From the NCBI GenBank assembly GCA_965215035.1, contig OZ244040.1:372001-436000 (forward strand): 64,000 nt of DNA. Reading direction: 5' to 3'. The stretch's first letter is position 1. The number at the start of each line of letters is the position of its first letter. The notes beneath the pieces are model-generated. The model did no database searches and was not told where the DNA came from. It was given only the letters and a program-made list of their open reading frames with translations. Position numbers and translations under genes: made by a program. Of the stretch, positions 16,972 to 26,864 are shown in pieces. Source of the DNA: Azophilus sp965215035. Its GTDB lineage: Bacteria > Pseudomonadota > Gammaproteobacteria > Pseudomonadales > Azotimanducaceae.

Positions 16972-19170
16972 ATGGTCTATTCGTTTCGCGCCACCGGGGC
17001 AGCGGCGGTCCCAGCGACGGCCGCGCGGGCCGCGGCATGGTCGATGGTTCTCTGGCAACGCCCGGTGGACCCGGTACGTCGAATGGCGGCCGTGTGGGCG
17101 GCGGTTCTCTGGGGAATGGCGCATGTGGCTGTCGCCCAGCCGACCGACGGCGAGCGCCTGCGCTCGCCGGGCGGCGACATCGAGTTGCGCATCGGTGTGC
17201 GGGATGGCCGTCTGCAATACGCCGTCGGCTACCGGGGCGACGAAGTCATCCGACCGTCACGCCTGGGGTTGCTGTTTCAACGCCGGCGCGGTTTCGACGA
17301 CGGGATGGTGCTGGTCGGCGAGGCGGAACGAAGCAGCGTGGACCACACCTGGGAGCAGCCCTGGGGAGAGAATCGCCTGGTTCGCGACCACTACAACGAA
17401 CTGGTCGTCACGGCTCGGCAGCAGGCATCCGGGGCGCTGGTGCGCATTCGGCTGCGGGCCTTCGACGACGGCATCGGGTTCCGCTACGAGGTGCCGGCCC
17501 AGAGCGGCATGGAATCGCTCAACATCGTCCGGGAACTGACACAGTTCGCCGTGCCCCCTGACGCGCTGGCCTGGTGGATTCCGGCGGACCGCACCAACCG
17601 CTACGAACTGCTCTACCGGCGGAGCGGCCTGCGGGCGATAGACCGCGTCCACACGCCGGTGACGTTTCGCCTGTCGAACGGCGTACACCTGAGCATCCAC
17701 GAGGCCGCGCTGCTGGACTACTCCGCCATGACGCTGCTGCAGGAGTACGCCGGCGGCTTCCGCGCCGCGCTGCGGCCCTGGTCTGACGGCGTGCTGGTGA
17801 AGACCGCCGCGCCCTTCGTCAGCCCCTGGCGAACGATACAGGTCGCGCCGGACGCCGCCGGCCTGGTCAACTCCAGCCTGATCCTCAACCTCAACGAACC
17901 CAACAAGCTCGGCGATGTCTCCTGGGTCAGGCCGGCCAAGTACATCGGCATCTGGTGGGCGATGCACATCGCGGAGCGCACCTGGGGGCGGGACGGCGTA
18001 CATGGCGCCACCACCGAGGAGACCATGCGCTACATGGACTTCGCCGCCGCCAACGGCTTCGACGCGGTGCTGGTGGAGGGCTGGAACCTGGGCTGGGACG
18101 GCGACTGGCAGGGCGCCGGCGATCGCTTCAGCTTCACCGAGAGCTACCCGGATTTCGACCTGCAGGCGGTCACCCGCTACGGCCGCGAACGGGGCGTGGA
18201 GTTGGTCGGGCACCACGAGACCTCTGGCAACGTAACCAACTACGAACGGCAGATGGCCGCGGCCTTCGAGCTCTACCAGCGGATGGGAGTCAGCCGGGTC
18301 AAGACCGGCTATGTGGCCGGTACCGCGTGGCTGAAGCGGGTGGACGAGAACGGGGTTCCGCACTACGAGTACCATGACGGGCAGTTCGCCGTGCGCCACC
18401 ACATCAGGGTTCTGGAGGAGGCGGCCAAGCGCAAGATCTCCATCAACCCCCACGAGCCGGTCAAGGATACGGGGCTGCGCCGCACCTACCCGAACTGGGT
18501 GACCCGCGAGGGTGCCCGGGGCCAGGAGTACAATGCCTGGGGCCAGCCGCCGAATCCGCCGGAACATACCGCCATACTGCCCTTTACCCGCATGTTGTCG
18601 GGGCCGATGGATTTCACCCCGGGGATCTTCGACCTCACGCCCAACGAGCGCCCGCCGGTGCGCGCAGATATGCCCAGGGGCAGCCCGGAAAGCCGCGTGC
18701 AGACGACGCTCGCCAAGCAACTGGCCCTGTACGTGGTTCTGTACAGCCCGCTGCAGATGGCCGCGGACCTGCCCAAGAACTACGAGGCGCACCCGGATGC
18801 CTTTCGGTTCATCCGCGAGGTGCCGGTGGATTGGGGCGAGACCATCGCGCTGGCCGGCCAGGTAGGCGAATATGTCGTCATCGCCCGCCGAGAGCGGGAT
18901 TCGCGGGACTGGTACCTAGGCGCGATCACGAATGAGGAAGCGCGGTTGGTCGATATCGATCTATCCTTCCTAGACGCCGGGGCGCGCTACGCTGCGGAGC
19001 TCTATGTGGATGGCGACGCCGCCCACTGGCGCTCTAACCCCTATCCAATCATCATCGAGAAGCGGGAAGTCGGGGCCGCCGACGGCCTGTCGCTACGGCT
19101 TGCCCCCGGCGGGGGCGCCGCCGTGGCCTTGCGCCGGATACATAGTGAACCCCAGGAAACCTCCGATTAA
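16972..19170 (+). CDS. Glycoside hydrolase family 97 (alpha-glucosidase/alpha-galactosidase)
   Basis: This 732-residue enzyme starts at the ATG at 16972, 9 bp after AAGGAG. A long basic leader precedes a hydrophobic signal segment MAAVWAAVLWGMAHVAVAQ, so export is expected. An N-terminal GH97 beta-sandwich (LRSPGGDIELRIGV) is followed by the TIM barrel with KYIGIWWAMHI, FDAVLVEGWNLGWDG, GHHETSGN, and INPHEPVKDTGLRRTYPN leading to REGARGQEYNAWG. GH97 enzymes such as SusB cleave alpha-glucosidic (or alpha-galactosidic) bonds of oligosaccharides in the periplasm. The conserved glutamates around HEP and GQEY fit the inverting glucosidase type, though I cannot settle the mechanism. It heads the carbohydrate locus. 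Confidence 0.92.
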   Translation: MVYSFRATGAAAVPATAARAAAWSMVLWQRPVDPVRRMAAVWAAVLWGMAHVAVAQPTDGERLRSPGGDIELRIGVRDGRLQYAVGYRGDEVIRPSRLGLLFQRRRGFDDGMVLVGEAERSSVDHTWEQPWGENRLVRDHYNELVVTARQQASGALVRIRLRAFDDGIGFRYEVPAQSGMESLNIVRELTQFAVPPDALAWWIPADRTNRYELLYRRSGLRAIDRVHTPVTFRLSNGVHLSIHEAALLDYSAMTLLQEYAGGFRAALRPWSDGVLVKTAAPFVSPWRTIQVAPDAAGLVNSSLILNLNEPNKLGDVSWVRPAKYIGIWWAMHIAERTWGRDGVHGATTEETMRYMDFAAANGFDAVLVEGWNLGWDGDWQGAGDRFSFTESYPDFDLQAVTRYGRERGVELVGHHETSGNVTNYERQMAAAFELYQRMGVSRVKTGYVAGTAWLKRVDENGVPHYEYHDGQFAVRHHIRVLEEAAKRKISINPHEPVKDTGLRRTYPNWVTREGARGQEYNAWGQPPNPPEHTAILPFTRMLSGPMDFTPGIFDLTPNERPPVRADMPRGSPESRVQTTLAKQLALYVVLYSPLQMAADLPKNYEAHPDAFRFIREVPVDWGETIALAGQVGEYVVIARRERDSRDWYLGAITNEEARLVDIDLSFLDAGARYAAELYVDGDAAHWRSNPYPIIIEKREVGAADGLSLRLAPGGGAAVALRRIHSEPQETSD

Positions 19171-19242
19171 GTGGAAGGTTCCCGCCGCCCAAGGATGTGT
19201 GGCCCAAACCACATACGATATGTGTTTGATTTTGCGAGCAAG

Positions 19243-19261
19243 GTAACAATCGCGTTGTTAC
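19243..19261. promoter_or_regulatory. Palindrome, candidate regulator operator
   Basis: GTAACAATCGCGTTGTTAC has 7-bp inverted arms around a 5-bp GC-rich centre, in an otherwise AT-richer patch upstream of the halogenase/MFS genes. A second smaller palindrome CACATACGATATGTG is at 19210-19224. LacI-type regulators of maltose/starch loci bind sites of this general form. No regulator gene is in the window, so the assignment is tentative. Confidence 0.35.
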
Positions 19262-19445
19262 ATTACGGCTCTGAACGACACGGAGATGGGCTTGTTCAGA
19301 GCTTCCCTAGGGAAAGCCTGACAACTACTGGATATCGGTCGAGTCATTTTGTGGAATCAATAAGTTACGATCTTAAACCACGCTCGAGCGAACTTGCTCG
19401 GAGTATTCCCGCGAGTTTTTTGCCCCGGCGGCCGGCGCACAGAGA

Positions 19446-19547
19446 AGTGGGTACTTCCATGCCAGCGCGACCAGCGACACCGCAACGGCTGACGCCCCGC
19501 TGACTTGCCCTAGTGGGTATTTCCATGCCAGCCCGAGCAGCGACACC
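19446..19547. repeat. Two 36-bp direct repeats, period 66 bp
   Basis: Units at 19446-19481 and 19512-19547 share GTGGGTAYTTCCATGCCAGC and end in CAGCGACACC, with 3 mismatches and a 30-bp non-repeated gap. A diverged relative with the preceding GCCCCGGC and GCACAG context appears at about 40773-40830. They lie in the 425-bp gap (19171-19595) between the GH97 and halogenase-like genes, which otherwise holds only the palindromes noted above. Confidence 0.6.
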
Positions 19548-19595
19548 ATCCCCGGCCCGCCCCACCCTGGCGGGGCGTAGGAGCTCCAGATAACC

Positions 19596-21119
19596 ATGCC
19601 CGATCACGTGCCCATCGAGCGGGTTGTGATTGCCGGCGGCGGCACCGCCGGATGGATGGCGGCGGCTCTGCTCGCCAAGACGATGGGACCGACCATCGAG
19701 ATTCACCTGGTGGAGTCGGCGGACATCGGCATCGTCGGGGTCGGCGAGGCCACGATTCCGCCCATTCGGGAATTCAATGCGGTTCTGGGCCTGGACGAGC
19801 ACGACCTGCTGCGCCGCACCCAGGGCACCTTCAAGCTGGGCATTCAGTTCCGGGACTGGGGCCGGCTTGGGGACTGCTATATGCACGCCTTCGGCTACAT
19901 CGGCCGCGACCTGGGCCTGGGCAGCTTCCATCAGTACTGGCTGCGGGGCCTGCAGGAGGGCCATGCCGGGCGGTTTTGGGACTATTCGGTCAACGAAACC
20001 GCGGCCCTGGCCAACCGTTTCGACCCGGCGGAGAAACTGCCGCACAGCCCATTGCCGGGCATCCAGTATGCGTTTCATTTCGACGCCGCCTTGTACGCCC
20101 GCTATCTGCGGGAGTACAGCGAGCGGCGTGGCGTGGTTCGTACCGAGGGCATGATCGTCGATGTCGAGCGCCGCGCAGCGGACGGTTTCATCCAGGCGCT
20201 GGTGCTTGCCGACGGGCGGCGCCTGGCCGGGGACCTGTTCATCGACTGCACCGGTTTCCGGGCACTGCTGATCGGCAAGGCGCTTGGCACGGGCTATGAG
20301 GACTGGTCGCACTGGCTGCCATGCGACCGGGCGGTGGCGGTGGCCAGCGAGCCGGTGCGGCCGTTGGGATGCTATACGCAGGCAACCGCCCACCAAGCCG
20401 GCTGGCAGTGGCGCATTCCCCTGCAACACCGTATCGGCAACGGCCACGTGTATTCCAGCCGCTACCTGAGCGACGACCAAGCGACCGCCGTCCTGTTGGA
20501 CAATCTGGACGGCCGGCCCCTGGGCGAGCCCCGCCCGCTGCGCTTTACCGCCGGCCGACGGCGCATATGCTGGAACCGCAACTGTGTTGCCCTGGGGCTC
20601 GCAAGCGGTTTTCTGGAGCCGCTGGAATCCACCAGCATCCACCTGATCCAGACCGGCATTAGCCTGCTGGTTCGCCTGTTTCCAGATCGGCGGTTCGAGC
20701 CCGCCAACATCGACGAGTACAATCGCCAATGCCTGTCCTACTTCGACCGCATCCGCGACTTCCTGATTCTGCACTACAAGGCCACCCAGCGCGGCGACTC
20801 GCCCTTTTGGCGGGACTGTGCCCAGATTGTGGCACCCGAACGGCTACAACACCGGCTGGCGCTGTTCGAGGCGGTTGGGGGCGTTTACCGCGAATCGCTA
20901 GAGCTGTTCGCAGAGCCGGCCTGGCTGCAGGTGATGCTGGGCCAGAACATCGTGCCGCGTGGCTATCACGGCATCGCCGATGGCATCGGCTCGGCGCAGC
21001 TCCGGCAGTTTCTCCAAGACCTTAAGACCATTATTCAAGGCGCGGTACAGGGCATGCCGGAGCATGAGGCATACATCCGCGCCCACTGCGCGGCGGCACC
21101 GCCGGAACCGGGGATGTAG
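19596..21119 (+). CDS. Tryptophan-halogenase-like flavoprotein
   Basis: This 507-residue protein has the flavin-dependent halogenase features: the FAD-binding GGGTAGWMAAALL at residues 14-26, VGVGEATIPPI near residue 48, the catalytic-type lysine in GTFKLGIQF at residue 80, and the W-x-W-x-I-P motif WQWRIP at residue 270. In Trp halogenases this lysine carries the hypohalous intermediate. Proteins of this group occur repeatedly in TonB-receptor carbohydrate loci of gammaproteobacteria and Caulobacter relatives, where no free-tryptophan chlorination is expected; the true substrate is unknown. It is followed after 5 bp by the MFS transporter and is probably co-transcribed with it. Confidence 0.9.
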   Translation: MPDHVPIERVVIAGGGTAGWMAAALLAKTMGPTIEIHLVESADIGIVGVGEATIPPIREFNAVLGLDEHDLLRRTQGTFKLGIQFRDWGRLGDCYMHAFGYIGRDLGLGSFHQYWLRGLQEGHAGRFWDYSVNETAALANRFDPAEKLPHSPLPGIQYAFHFDAALYARYLREYSERRGVVRTEGMIVDVERRAADGFIQALVLADGRRLAGDLFIDCTGFRALLIGKALGTGYEDWSHWLPCDRAVAVASEPVRPLGCYTQATAHQAGWQWRIPLQHRIGNGHVYSSRYLSDDQATAVLLDNLDGRPLGEPRPLRFTAGRRRICWNRNCVALGLASGFLEPLESTSIHLIQTGISLLVRLFPDRRFEPANIDEYNRQCLSYFDRIRDFLILHYKATQRGDSPFWRDCAQIVAPERLQHRLALFEAVGGVYRESLELFAEPAWLQVMLGQNIVPRGYHGIADGIGSAQLRQFLQDLKTIIQGAVQGMPEHEAYIRAHCAAAPPEPGM

Positions 21120-21124
21120 GCGCG

Positions 21125-22630
21125 ATGCCGGCCCAACCAAAACCGACGCTGGGGTTCTGGCAGATCTGGAACCTGTGCTTCGGCTTCCTGGGCATTCAGT
21201 TTGGGTTCGCGCTGCAGAACGCCAACGCCAGCCGCATCTTCCAGACCCTCGGCGCCGACATCGACACCCTACCGCTGCTGTGGGTGGCCGCGCCGCTGAC
21301 CGGCCTGGTGGTGCAGCCCATCGTCGGCTACATGAGCGACCGCACCTGGAACTTTCTTGGGCGGCGGCGCCCCTATTTCTTCTATGGGGCGATCTGCACG
21401 ACAGCGGCGCTGGTGGTGATGCCCAATTCCCCGGCTCTGTGGGTGGCCGCCGGAACGCTGTGGATTCTGGATGCCTCCATTAACATCACCATGGAGCCAT
21501 TCCGGGCCTTCGTCGGCGATATGCTGTCGCCACGCCAGCGGCCCACCGGCTACGTCATGCAGAGCTTCTTCATCGCCTGCGGCGCGGTGGTCGCCTCGGC
21601 GCTGCCGTGGATGATGAGCAACTGGCTGGACGTCGCCAACACGGCACCCGCCGGGGAAATCCCCGACTCGGTACGCTATTCCTTCTACATCGGCGCCGCT
21701 GCGCTGTTTGGCGCCGTCATGTGGACGGTGATTCGCACCCGGGAATACCCGCCCGAGGAACTGGCCGCCTTTGCGGACAGCGCCGGCGAAGCGAAGCCGC
21801 GCGGCCAGCGCAGCGCCGCGGTCTTTCGTCCGCACGTTGCACTGGCCTGGTCGGTGGCGGGCATTGCGGGGCTGGCGGTGGTGGCGCTGGCCGGTGGCGA
21901 TGCGCCCCTGTACCTGCTGGCGACCGGGGTGGCGGCCTTTGGGCTGTTGCAATACCTGGCAATCGCCATGCAACGCCGCAATCGGGTGGACAACCTGTAC
22001 TTCGACCTGTGCCGGAACCTAGTGGAAATGCCGGAGACCATGAAGCGCCTTGCCTGGGTGCAGTTCTTTGCCTGGTTCGCCCTGTTTGTCATGTGGATCT
22101 ATACGACGCCGGCCGTCACCAGCCACCACTATGGCACCCAGGATGCGAGTTCGGCGCTCTACAACGAGGGCGCCGACTGGGTGGCGGTGCTGTTCGCGAG
22201 CTACAACCTGGTGGCCGTTGTCGCCGCGATGACCATTCCGTGGCTGATCCGCTGGCTGGGCCTGTTTCGCGCGCACCAGGTCAACCTGCTGCTCGGCGCG
22301 CTGGGGCTCGGCTCGTTCGTGCTGATCAGGGACCCGGCCTGGCTGCTGGCCGCCATGGTGGGTGTCGGCTTCGCCTGGGCGTCCATCGTATCGGTTCCCT
22401 ACGCGATACTCGCCAACGCCATACCGGCGGCGCGCATGGGCATCTTCATGGGAATCTTCAATTTCTTCATTGTTATACCGCAGTTGTTGGCCGCGGCGGT
22501 GCTCGGCCTGGTCATCGAATACCTGTTCCTTGGCCAGACGATCTACGCCCTGCCACTAGGCGGTTTCTGCATGTTGGTGGCCGCGGTGGCGGTACGGTTC
22601 GTCGAGCGGCCACCCCCTGATTCTTCCTAA
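21125..22630 (+). CDS. MFS sugar transporter (SLC45/GPH-like)
   Basis: A 501-residue, 12-helix major facilitator. The N-terminus FWQIWNLCFGFLGIQFGFAL followed by NANASRIFQTLGAD, and then PLTGLVVQPIVGYMSDRTW with GRRRPYF, match the sucrose/maltose symporter group (SLC45-like) that accompanies GH97 and GH13 genes in proteobacterial starch loci. It would import disaccharides or glucose across the inner membrane by proton symport. It follows the halogenase-like gene by 5 bp. The ending is VRFVERPPPDSS. The substrate is inferred from neighbours. Confidence 0.88.
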   Translation: MPAQPKPTLGFWQIWNLCFGFLGIQFGFALQNANASRIFQTLGADIDTLPLLWVAAPLTGLVVQPIVGYMSDRTWNFLGRRRPYFFYGAICTTAALVVMPNSPALWVAAGTLWILDASINITMEPFRAFVGDMLSPRQRPTGYVMQSFFIACGAVVASALPWMMSNWLDVANTAPAGEIPDSVRYSFYIGAAALFGAVMWTVIRTREYPPEELAAFADSAGEAKPRGQRSAAVFRPHVALAWSVAGIAGLAVVALAGGDAPLYLLATGVAAFGLLQYLAIAMQRRNRVDNLYFDLCRNLVEMPETMKRLAWVQFFAWFALFVMWIYTTPAVTSHHYGTQDASSALYNEGADWVAVLFASYNLVAVVAAMTIPWLIRWLGLFRAHQVNLLLGALGLGSFVLIRDPAWLLAAMVGVGFAWASIVSVPYAILANAIPAARMGIFMGIFNFFIVIPQLLAAAVLGLVIEYLFLGQTIYALPLGGFCMLVAAVAVRFVERPPPDSS

Positions 22631-23066
22631 ACTATTCGAGCGGGCGCAATCTATGTATCCATCAATCCATCCAAGGCGAACGGCGCATCCACATCCACCC
22701 CAGTTGGTGGCGGCCGGGGCGGCGCGAATTCCAAGACGGCGGGCTGGCCAGTTCGGGGGCACCGCGCTACATCGGCATGTTCCTAGTCAGGCTGTGGAGG
22801 GGCGGCAGGACCGCCAACTCGGGGGTGCCGCTCCGCGCCGCGGGGCGGGCGATTCACGCGGAACGCGCCGCTGCGGCTAGAGGGTGACAATAGACTAGAG
22901 GGTGACAATAGAGATGATGATTATGACCGCAAACAGCAATCGACTGGTTGCGTTTTCCTCCTTCGCGGCGCGCCGCTGCGGAACCACCGTAGCACGAGTG
23001 TCCGCGGACGAGCGCCCCGGCCATCCATTGGGCACCGCTCCGCGTCGCGGGGCAGGCGTCGTCAAC
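22631..23066. other. Repeat-containing intergenic region
   Basis: No gene is supported here. It contains a perfect 18-bp tandem repeat CTAGAGGGTGACAATAGA (22877-22894 and 22895-22912) and a longer-range direct repeat near 22828 and 23030 with core CTCCGCG.CGCGGGGC.GGCG (about 206 bp apart). The second copy lies just upstream of the GH43 start codon. The in-frame extension of the GH43 frame back to 22902 crosses this repeat and is not considered coding. Confidence 0.55.
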
Positions 23067-24770
23067 ATGCGGATTCCGCGACGATGGGCCCACCGCCTCA
23101 GGTGCCTCGCAGCCGCCTGGGCGGCACTATTCGCCCTGCAAGCAATGGCCGAGAGCGCGGCGTTCAGAAACCCGATTCTGCCCGGCGGCTATCCCGACCC
23201 GTCCATCACCCGGGTGGGCGATGACTACTACATCGTCAATTCCACCTTCGAGTACTTTCCCGGGCTGCCCATCCACCACAGCAGGGATCTTGTCAACTGG
23301 GCACTGGTTGGGTATGGCATCCACGATCCGGACCTCTACCGGAACGCGGTAAACCTAGTGGATGTGCAATCCAACGGCGGCATTCACGCCCCGTCCATTC
23401 GCTGGCACGACGGCCTCTTCTACATCATCACCACCAACGTCTACAACCCCGGGAACGGGCAGCCAACCCGGATGGTGAACTTCATCATCACCGCCGAGCA
23501 GGTGACCGGGCCCTGGTCCGAGCCCCATGTGCTGGAAGGCGCCCCGGGCATCGACCCGGACATCTTCTTCGACGACGGCCGCGTGTGGTACCTGGGCACC
23601 CAAGCGCCCGCCGACCCGGAGTTTCCCGGTCAGGGCGAGATCTGGCTGCAGGAGCTCGACCTTGACAACTGGGCACTGGTCGGCGAACGCTTTCTGCTGT
23701 GGCGGGGGGCCTGCGATGGCACCTGGGCCGAGGGCCCGCACCTCTACAAGCGCGACGGGCGCTACTATCTGCTGATCGCCGAAGGGGGCACGGGTTTCAA
23801 CCACGCGGTGATGGTCGCGGTAAGCGACGACATCCGGGGGCCGTACATCTCCAACGCCAGGAATCCCATCCTGAGTTCCCGGCATCTCTCCTACCGCAAC
23901 TGGGTGCACAGTACCGGCCACGCCGACCTGGTGGAACTGCCCGACGGGCGCTGGTACATGGTTGCGCTGGGCAAGCGCAACGATGAACAGGGCGACTCCA
24001 ACATGGGCCGCGAGACCCACCTGATGCCCGTGGTGTGGGAGCGGGAGCCGTTTGAGTGGAAGGAAGTCAAGTACGAATGGCCCGTGGTTGCGCCGCAGAC
24101 CGGGCGCGTGGAGCGCCTGACGCCGCTGCCCTTCGCGGGCGCCGCGCAGCACCGCAACAACGCCTTCGTGGACGATTTCGATTCCGGTGCCCTCGACCTA
24201 CAGTGGAATTTCCGGCGCGTTCCCATGCAGGGCATCTATTCCCTGAGCGCCCGGCAAGGGTACCTGCGCCTCTACGCCCACCCCAACGTGATCGCCGAGC
24301 GCGGCCGGGCGGCGCTCTTGGGCATACGCCAACGGGAGAGCGACTTCCGGTACAGCGCCCGGATGGCATTCGCACCGCGGCGGGAAAAGACCGAGGCCGG
24401 CATCAGCCTATTCCAGAAGGACGACAACTACCTGAACTTCACGGTGCTGCGGCGCGACGGGGCAAACCGGCTGCGGCTGGTGCTGGCGGAGCGCGGGCGG
24501 CAACCACGCACCGTCGAAGAGCAGGTGCTGGAGGCCTACCACGGCGAGATACTGTTGAGGGTGGTATCCAAGGCGCACCGGTATCGGTACGAATACTCCC
24601 TAGACCGGGGCAACAGCTTTCTGGCGTTTGCCGAAACGGATGCCGCCCGGCTCCTAAGCCGTGGCTACACAGGTGCCTACCTAGGGCTCTACAGCACGAG
24701 CAACGGCGAGCCCTCCGGGGAGTACGCCGATTTCGACTGGGTACGATACGAGGGGTATGAGCGGTTCTAA
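23067..24770 (+). CDS. Glycoside hydrolase family 43 (beta-xylosidase/arabinofuranosidase)
   Basis: This 567-residue enzyme starts at the ATG giving MRIPRRWAHRLRCLAAAW, a signal peptide ending near LQAMAES. The five-bladed propeller opens with NPILPGGYPDPSITRVGDDY (catalytic aspartate in PDPS), followed by GGIHAPSIRWHDGLFYII, IDPDIFFDDG, and the acid glutamate in TWAEGPHLYKRDG. A C-terminal concanavalin-like beta-sandwich (from DDFDSGALDLQWNFRRVP) is the GH43_C2 type found in beta-xylosidases. It would release xylose or arabinose from oligosaccharides in the periplasm. It is followed by a sulfatase gene on the same strand. Confidence 0.92.
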   Translation: MRIPRRWAHRLRCLAAAWAALFALQAMAESAAFRNPILPGGYPDPSITRVGDDYYIVNSTFEYFPGLPIHHSRDLVNWALVGYGIHDPDLYRNAVNLVDVQSNGGIHAPSIRWHDGLFYIITTNVYNPGNGQPTRMVNFIITAEQVTGPWSEPHVLEGAPGIDPDIFFDDGRVWYLGTQAPADPEFPGQGEIWLQELDLDNWALVGERFLLWRGACDGTWAEGPHLYKRDGRYYLLIAEGGTGFNHAVMVAVSDDIRGPYISNARNPILSSRHLSYRNWVHSTGHADLVELPDGRWYMVALGKRNDEQGDSNMGRETHLMPVVWEREPFEWKEVKYEWPVVAPQTGRVERLTPLPFAGAAQHRNNAFVDDFDSGALDLQWNFRRVPMQGIYSLSARQGYLRLYAHPNVIAERGRAALLGIRQRESDFRYSARMAFAPRREKTEAGISLFQKDDNYLNFTVLRRDGANRLRLVLAERGRQPRTVEEQVLEAYHGEILLRVVSKAHRYRYEYSLDRGNSFLAFAETDAARLLSRGYTGAYLGLYSTSNGEPSGEYADFDWVRYEGYERF

Positions 24771-24904
24771 TCGATGGCCCGCCTGAAGGTGCCCCCTGCG
24801 CATGACGCATGCATACGACCAAACGAGACCCTGTTCCAGAGGGTGGCAGAGCCCCTGTCCCTCGCACACGGGTTCAATACCAGGGATACGAGAGGTTCTA
24901 GCCG

Positions 24905-26803
24905 ATGGCCTACCCCGCCGGCGTTTTGAGGCTGACCGCCATACGCTGCCAATCCCCCGGCGGCGGTTTCCGGCCGCGGACGGCCCCGTGCGTCGCCTCG
25001 GCACCCATACCCGCGCTGGTGCTCGCTGTCGCCTTGGCGCTGGTACTGGCGGTGGCCCCGGCGATTGGATACGGCCAAGCACCCTCGGTTGACCGGGAAC
25101 CCACAGCCGAGCGCCCGAACCTGATTCTCATCATCGCCGACGATATGAGTTGGCTGCACATGGGCGCCTACGGCAGCAACGAAGTCGCCACGCCCAATCT
25201 CGACCGGCTGGCGCACGAGGGTGTGATCTTTGACCATGCGTTCGTCAGCACGCCCTCCTGCACGCCGTCCCGGGCATCCATTCTCACCGGTCGGAACGGC
25301 TTCGAACTGGACGAGGGCGCTACGCTGTGGGGGTACCTGCCGGCCCGGTTCCAGACATACACGGAACTATTGGCGGAACGGGGCTATCGGGTGGGCGCCA
25401 CCGGCAAGGGTTGGGCGCCCGGGTTCCTGGTTGACCGGGACATAAACCCGGCGGGAAAGCCCTACAACGGAATCAGAACCCGGCCCTACGGCGACCGGTT
25501 CGACCCAGTACAGATATCGGATATCGACTATGCGGCCAATTTCGAAGCCTTCCTGAAGGATGCGAACCAGAACCCGGAGCAGAACGAGAACCAGAACGCC
25601 AGCGAAGACGCGCACGGCAATGCCGACCGTGATCGGCCGTTCGCCTTCTGGATAGGCACCTTCGAACCCCACCGGGGTTATACACCCGGCCTGGCGGCCG
25701 TCCGGGGCAAGAACCCCGCCGATGTGACGGTACCCGCCTTCATGCCCGACGCGCCGACAGTGCGGGAGGATATCAACGAGTACTACGCGGAGATCGAGCA
25801 TATCGATGCCCAGGTGGGCCGGGTGCTGGCGACGCCCCACCGGCGCGGATTGCAAAACGATACGGTCGTCGTATTCACCTCGGACAACGGCATGCCGTTT
25901 CCCCGGGCCAAGGCAACGCTCTACGACTACGGAACGCGCATGCCCCTAGTCATCTGGTGGGGAGAACGCATTGACGGCGGCCGCCGAGTCGAGGAACTGG
26001 TGAGCCTCACGGACATCGCGCCGACCTTGTTGGAGGTGGCCGGCATGCAAGCCCCGCCACAGATGACGGGGCAAAGCCTGGTGCCCCTGTTGGCCCTGGT
26101 GGAAGCAGTCGCCGACGACACCGCTCCGAAATCGCCGCGCAGCAAGCCCGCCACATCCCTGTCGGCCCCGGCGGAAGCAGTCGCCGACGACACGGCCACC
26201 CGGCGGGCGGCGGATACACCGTTCCCTGCCCTAGCGCACCGGGATGCGATCTACATGTACCGGGAGCGGCACGGCTTCCATCCCGGTTCCGGTGGCCTAT
26301 CCTATCCATCGAGAGCGATCAGAACGCGGGACTACCTGCTGATCTGGAATGCCAGGCCAGAAGCGATTCCCCTCGATGTGGATGGCGGGCCAGCCAAGTC
26401 CTATATGGAGGAACACGCACAAGACTACCCACGGCTGCATGCGTTGAGTTTCGGGCGGCGCCCCGAGTACGAGCTTTACCAGGTGCTCGCGGACCCGCTA
26501 CAAATGCGCAACCTCGCCGGGCAAGCGGCCTATGCGTCGGTGCTGAATCGGCTGCGGGCGAGGCTCTTTGGCTACCTGGAGTCGAGGGGCGACCCGCGCA
26601 TACTGGGCAACCCGGAGGCTTTCCGCTACGCGCCATACTTCGGCGTAGCCTTCCAGGAGGGATTATTGCGGTGGACCCCCGAGCAGCAGGGCCAAGGTCT
26701 TTCCTTCGACGAACGCCGCGAGCTATTGCGCCGGGCCTACGCCATGCTGGACGAGGACCAATTCTTTCGGCGGATGATCCGGGCGCAGGACGGTGCGCTC
26801 TGA
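24905..26803 (+). CDS. Secreted sulfatase (formylglycine type I), atypical inserts
   Basis: A 632-residue arylsulfatase-family enzyme. An N-terminal hydrophobic segment ALVLAVALALVLAVAPAIG acts as signal. The metal site begins LILIIADDMSW and the active-site motif is SCTPSRASILTGRN with Cys119 as the residue converted to formylglycine; GKGW, SDNG and metal ligands follow. Two linkers are unusual: a glutamine/asparagine-rich stretch near residue 220, and a near-repeat EAVADDTA twice around residue 415. With GH43 and a second sulfatase this points to a sulfated glycan substrate. No formylglycine-generating enzyme is in the window. Confidence 0.88.
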   Translation: MAYPAGVLRLTAIRCQSPGGGFRPRTAPCVASAPIPALVLAVALALVLAVAPAIGYGQAPSVDREPTAERPNLILIIADDMSWLHMGAYGSNEVATPNLDRLAHEGVIFDHAFVSTPSCTPSRASILTGRNGFELDEGATLWGYLPARFQTYTELLAERGYRVGATGKGWAPGFLVDRDINPAGKPYNGIRTRPYGDRFDPVQISDIDYAANFEAFLKDANQNPEQNENQNASEDAHGNADRDRPFAFWIGTFEPHRGYTPGLAAVRGKNPADVTVPAFMPDAPTVREDINEYYAEIEHIDAQVGRVLATPHRRGLQNDTVVVFTSDNGMPFPRAKATLYDYGTRMPLVIWWGERIDGGRRVEELVSLTDIAPTLLEVAGMQAPPQMTGQSLVPLLALVEAVADDTAPKSPRSKPATSLSAPAEAVADDTATRRAADTPFPALAHRDAIYMYRERHGFHPGSGGLSYPSRAIRTRDYLLIWNARPEAIPLDVDGGPAKSYMEEHAQDYPRLHALSFGRRPEYELYQVLADPLQMRNLAGQAAYASVLNRLRARLFGYLESRGDPRILGNPEAFRYAPYFGVAFQEGLLRWTPEQQGQGLSFDERRELLRRAYAMLDEDQFFRRMIRAQDGAL

Positions 26804-26864
26804 TCGCCTGCCCGGAGAGTCGCCCACTCGAAGCCCGCCCGGCAAAGCATGCGCAACCAAAGTC

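Noticed and set aside
19446..19547. Two 36-bp units with a 30-bp gap, and a second such pair at 61805-61906, resemble minimal CRISPR repeat-spacer geometry.
   Set aside because: Only two units each, several mismatches between units, different sequences at the two sites, no leader and no cas genes. Treated as simple direct repeats.
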